Origin: Dryococelus australis
Taxonomy: Eukaryota; Arthropoda; Insecta; Phasmatodea; Phasmatidae
Assembly: GCA_029891345.1 (NCBI GenBank)
Contig: CM056994.1
Span: 58,063,251 to 58,127,250, forward strand
Length of the DNA stretch: 64,000 nt
Direction: 5' to 3'
Positions 62,872 to 64,000 of the stretch are shown piece after piece. The notes below the pieces were generated by a model, which saw only the letters and a program-made list of their open reading frames with translations, ran no database searches and was not told where the DNA came from. Both the position numbers and the translations under genes were made by a program. Position 1 is the first letter of the stretch. Every line of letters begins with the position of its first letter.

Positions 62872-64000
62872 CTTTCGTACGTTCTCGCTCTCTCGATTTA
62901 GAGCGATACTCTCTTGTTTTTGGAAAACAACCACAGCGTACGATGAAAACACGTGAGTGAAAGTACTCAATTAAAGTACCGCTGAAATGATTTTTTCGCC
63001 AAACGTTTAATTCAGTGCATTTTACGCTTATTATGTCCGAATATCACAAAAACTAAAACATAGTACAGTTTAAATAAATTGTGTCATTAAGCACGACGAT
63101 GGCTTTAAAATATTTTACAAATACGTCGTCTGAAATTACCTCACATAATTGTTGTGAAAGAACATGGGGAGTGCCAAAGAGCCCGAGAGGGTACAGCGAG
63201 TGTACAATTTCGTGCTCTCGCTCTTTCGCGCTCCCTCCGACCAACTGAGACGACCAGAGAGCACTCTCTGTGACATCATTCGTGAGAGCGAGAGCACAAG
63301 AGAGTGTTCTCTAGGCCAATTGAGGCACAACCCACCATGTGTCAAAGAAACTGTGGTCCAATAACAAGTATATCACAATCATGGAAATATTTGAAATTCT
63401 GCCCCAATAATTTAGAGAGTTTCCCCGGGGTTTGCATATTAAAGCATATAGTTTCGGGTATGGTATCAAGTAATTTTATAAAATTATAAAGCAACAGTTT
63501 CTCGCTATACCTTCACACGAGCGTCACTCTAGCTGGGCAGATAAAAAGCAAATAAAAACAGATTTTACTTACTTGAATTCAATACAGTAAGTTCTTTCAC
63601 AACCTTTGTATATTATGGTGATTTAAATCTTCAAAAATGTATAGGTATTCGTACAAAATAAGTGAAAATAATGAGACCTATCATAACTTATATAGTATAG
63701 TAAAGTGAGGAGTTAAACCTTCGAAGTTTTAAAGTTATTTATTTGAAGAGTAGTGCTATAAACTTTGCACGCCTTTTTTTATATGAATCTCAATAAGCAT
63801 AAAAATATTCTATACTAATTATGCAAAAACAATAATGTAGAGATGTTGAAAAAAAATCTCAACTTTTGTAAATTGCATATTGTGCAGTAATATTATTTAA
63901 GTCTTTTATATGTAGCTGTGACAGGCCTAAAATGAAGCTTAGGACATTTTATAGAGGACGTGTGATGAATATACCTGTGATATTTTTGTGTCATTGATAA
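62870..64000. other. Right end of window: nothing recognised
   Basis: AT-rich sequence. No exon of the unnamed gene could be supported here. Confidence 0.45.

Noticed and set aside
62695-62960. Arg-Glu repeat proteins
   Set aside because: Direct translation of the (GA)n microsatellite.
1-64000. CRISPR arrays, rRNA genes, bacterial operons
   Set aside because: No regularly spaced short direct repeats, no rRNA-like stretches, and the genes are spliced and eukaryotic.

Overview
This is an AT-rich, repeat-rich animal window, almost certainly from an insect with a large genome. The evidence is an intact, spliced insect odorant receptor (Or, 7tm_6) gene, arthropod-style TATA/TCAKTY core promoters inside a viral fossil, and abundant Tc1/mariner, hAT-like, Harbinger-like and SINE debris. 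There are no prokaryotic operons, rRNA genes or CRISPR arrays. Splice models below were built by hand from open frames, GT/AG borders and matching phases.

Layout. 1-1740: diverged tandem repeats of about 280 bp. About 1.74-8.46 kb: an old, broken Polinton/Maverick. It has an rve integrase, a conserved Polinton-linked protein and an A32-type packaging ATPase on the minus strand. On the plus strand are a parvovirus-like PLA2 protein, an adenain-like cysteine protease, a penton-like protein, the major capsid protein and a further ORF. No protein-primed DNA polymerase was seen. 9985-22051 (+): a five-exon odorant receptor predicting 386 residues, with transposons in its introns. 22-29 kb: mostly non-coding, with a hAT-like MITE, a possible solo LTR and an inverted array of the repeat seen at 1-1740.

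29.8-60.1 kb (-): the last six exons of a second host gene, which I could not name. All splice phases agree and about 408 residues are predicted; the 5' part lies to the right of exon A or outside the window. Its introns carry eight copies of a MITE group with shared termini, a 546-548 bp Harbinger-like element (one copy, with a second beyond the gene), two Tc1/mariner-type transposases, SINEs, and an old Ty3/Gypsy LTR retrotransposon at 50.7-56.9 kb. 60-64 kb: MITEs, a SINE fragment and a long (GA)n tract.

The two host genes show no sign of working together. The most unusual signals are the repeated TATA-to-initiator spacing in front of the Polinton genes, the Polinton structural module itself, the unnamed six-exon gene, and the layered nesting of small transposons around 32.2-34.0 kb.
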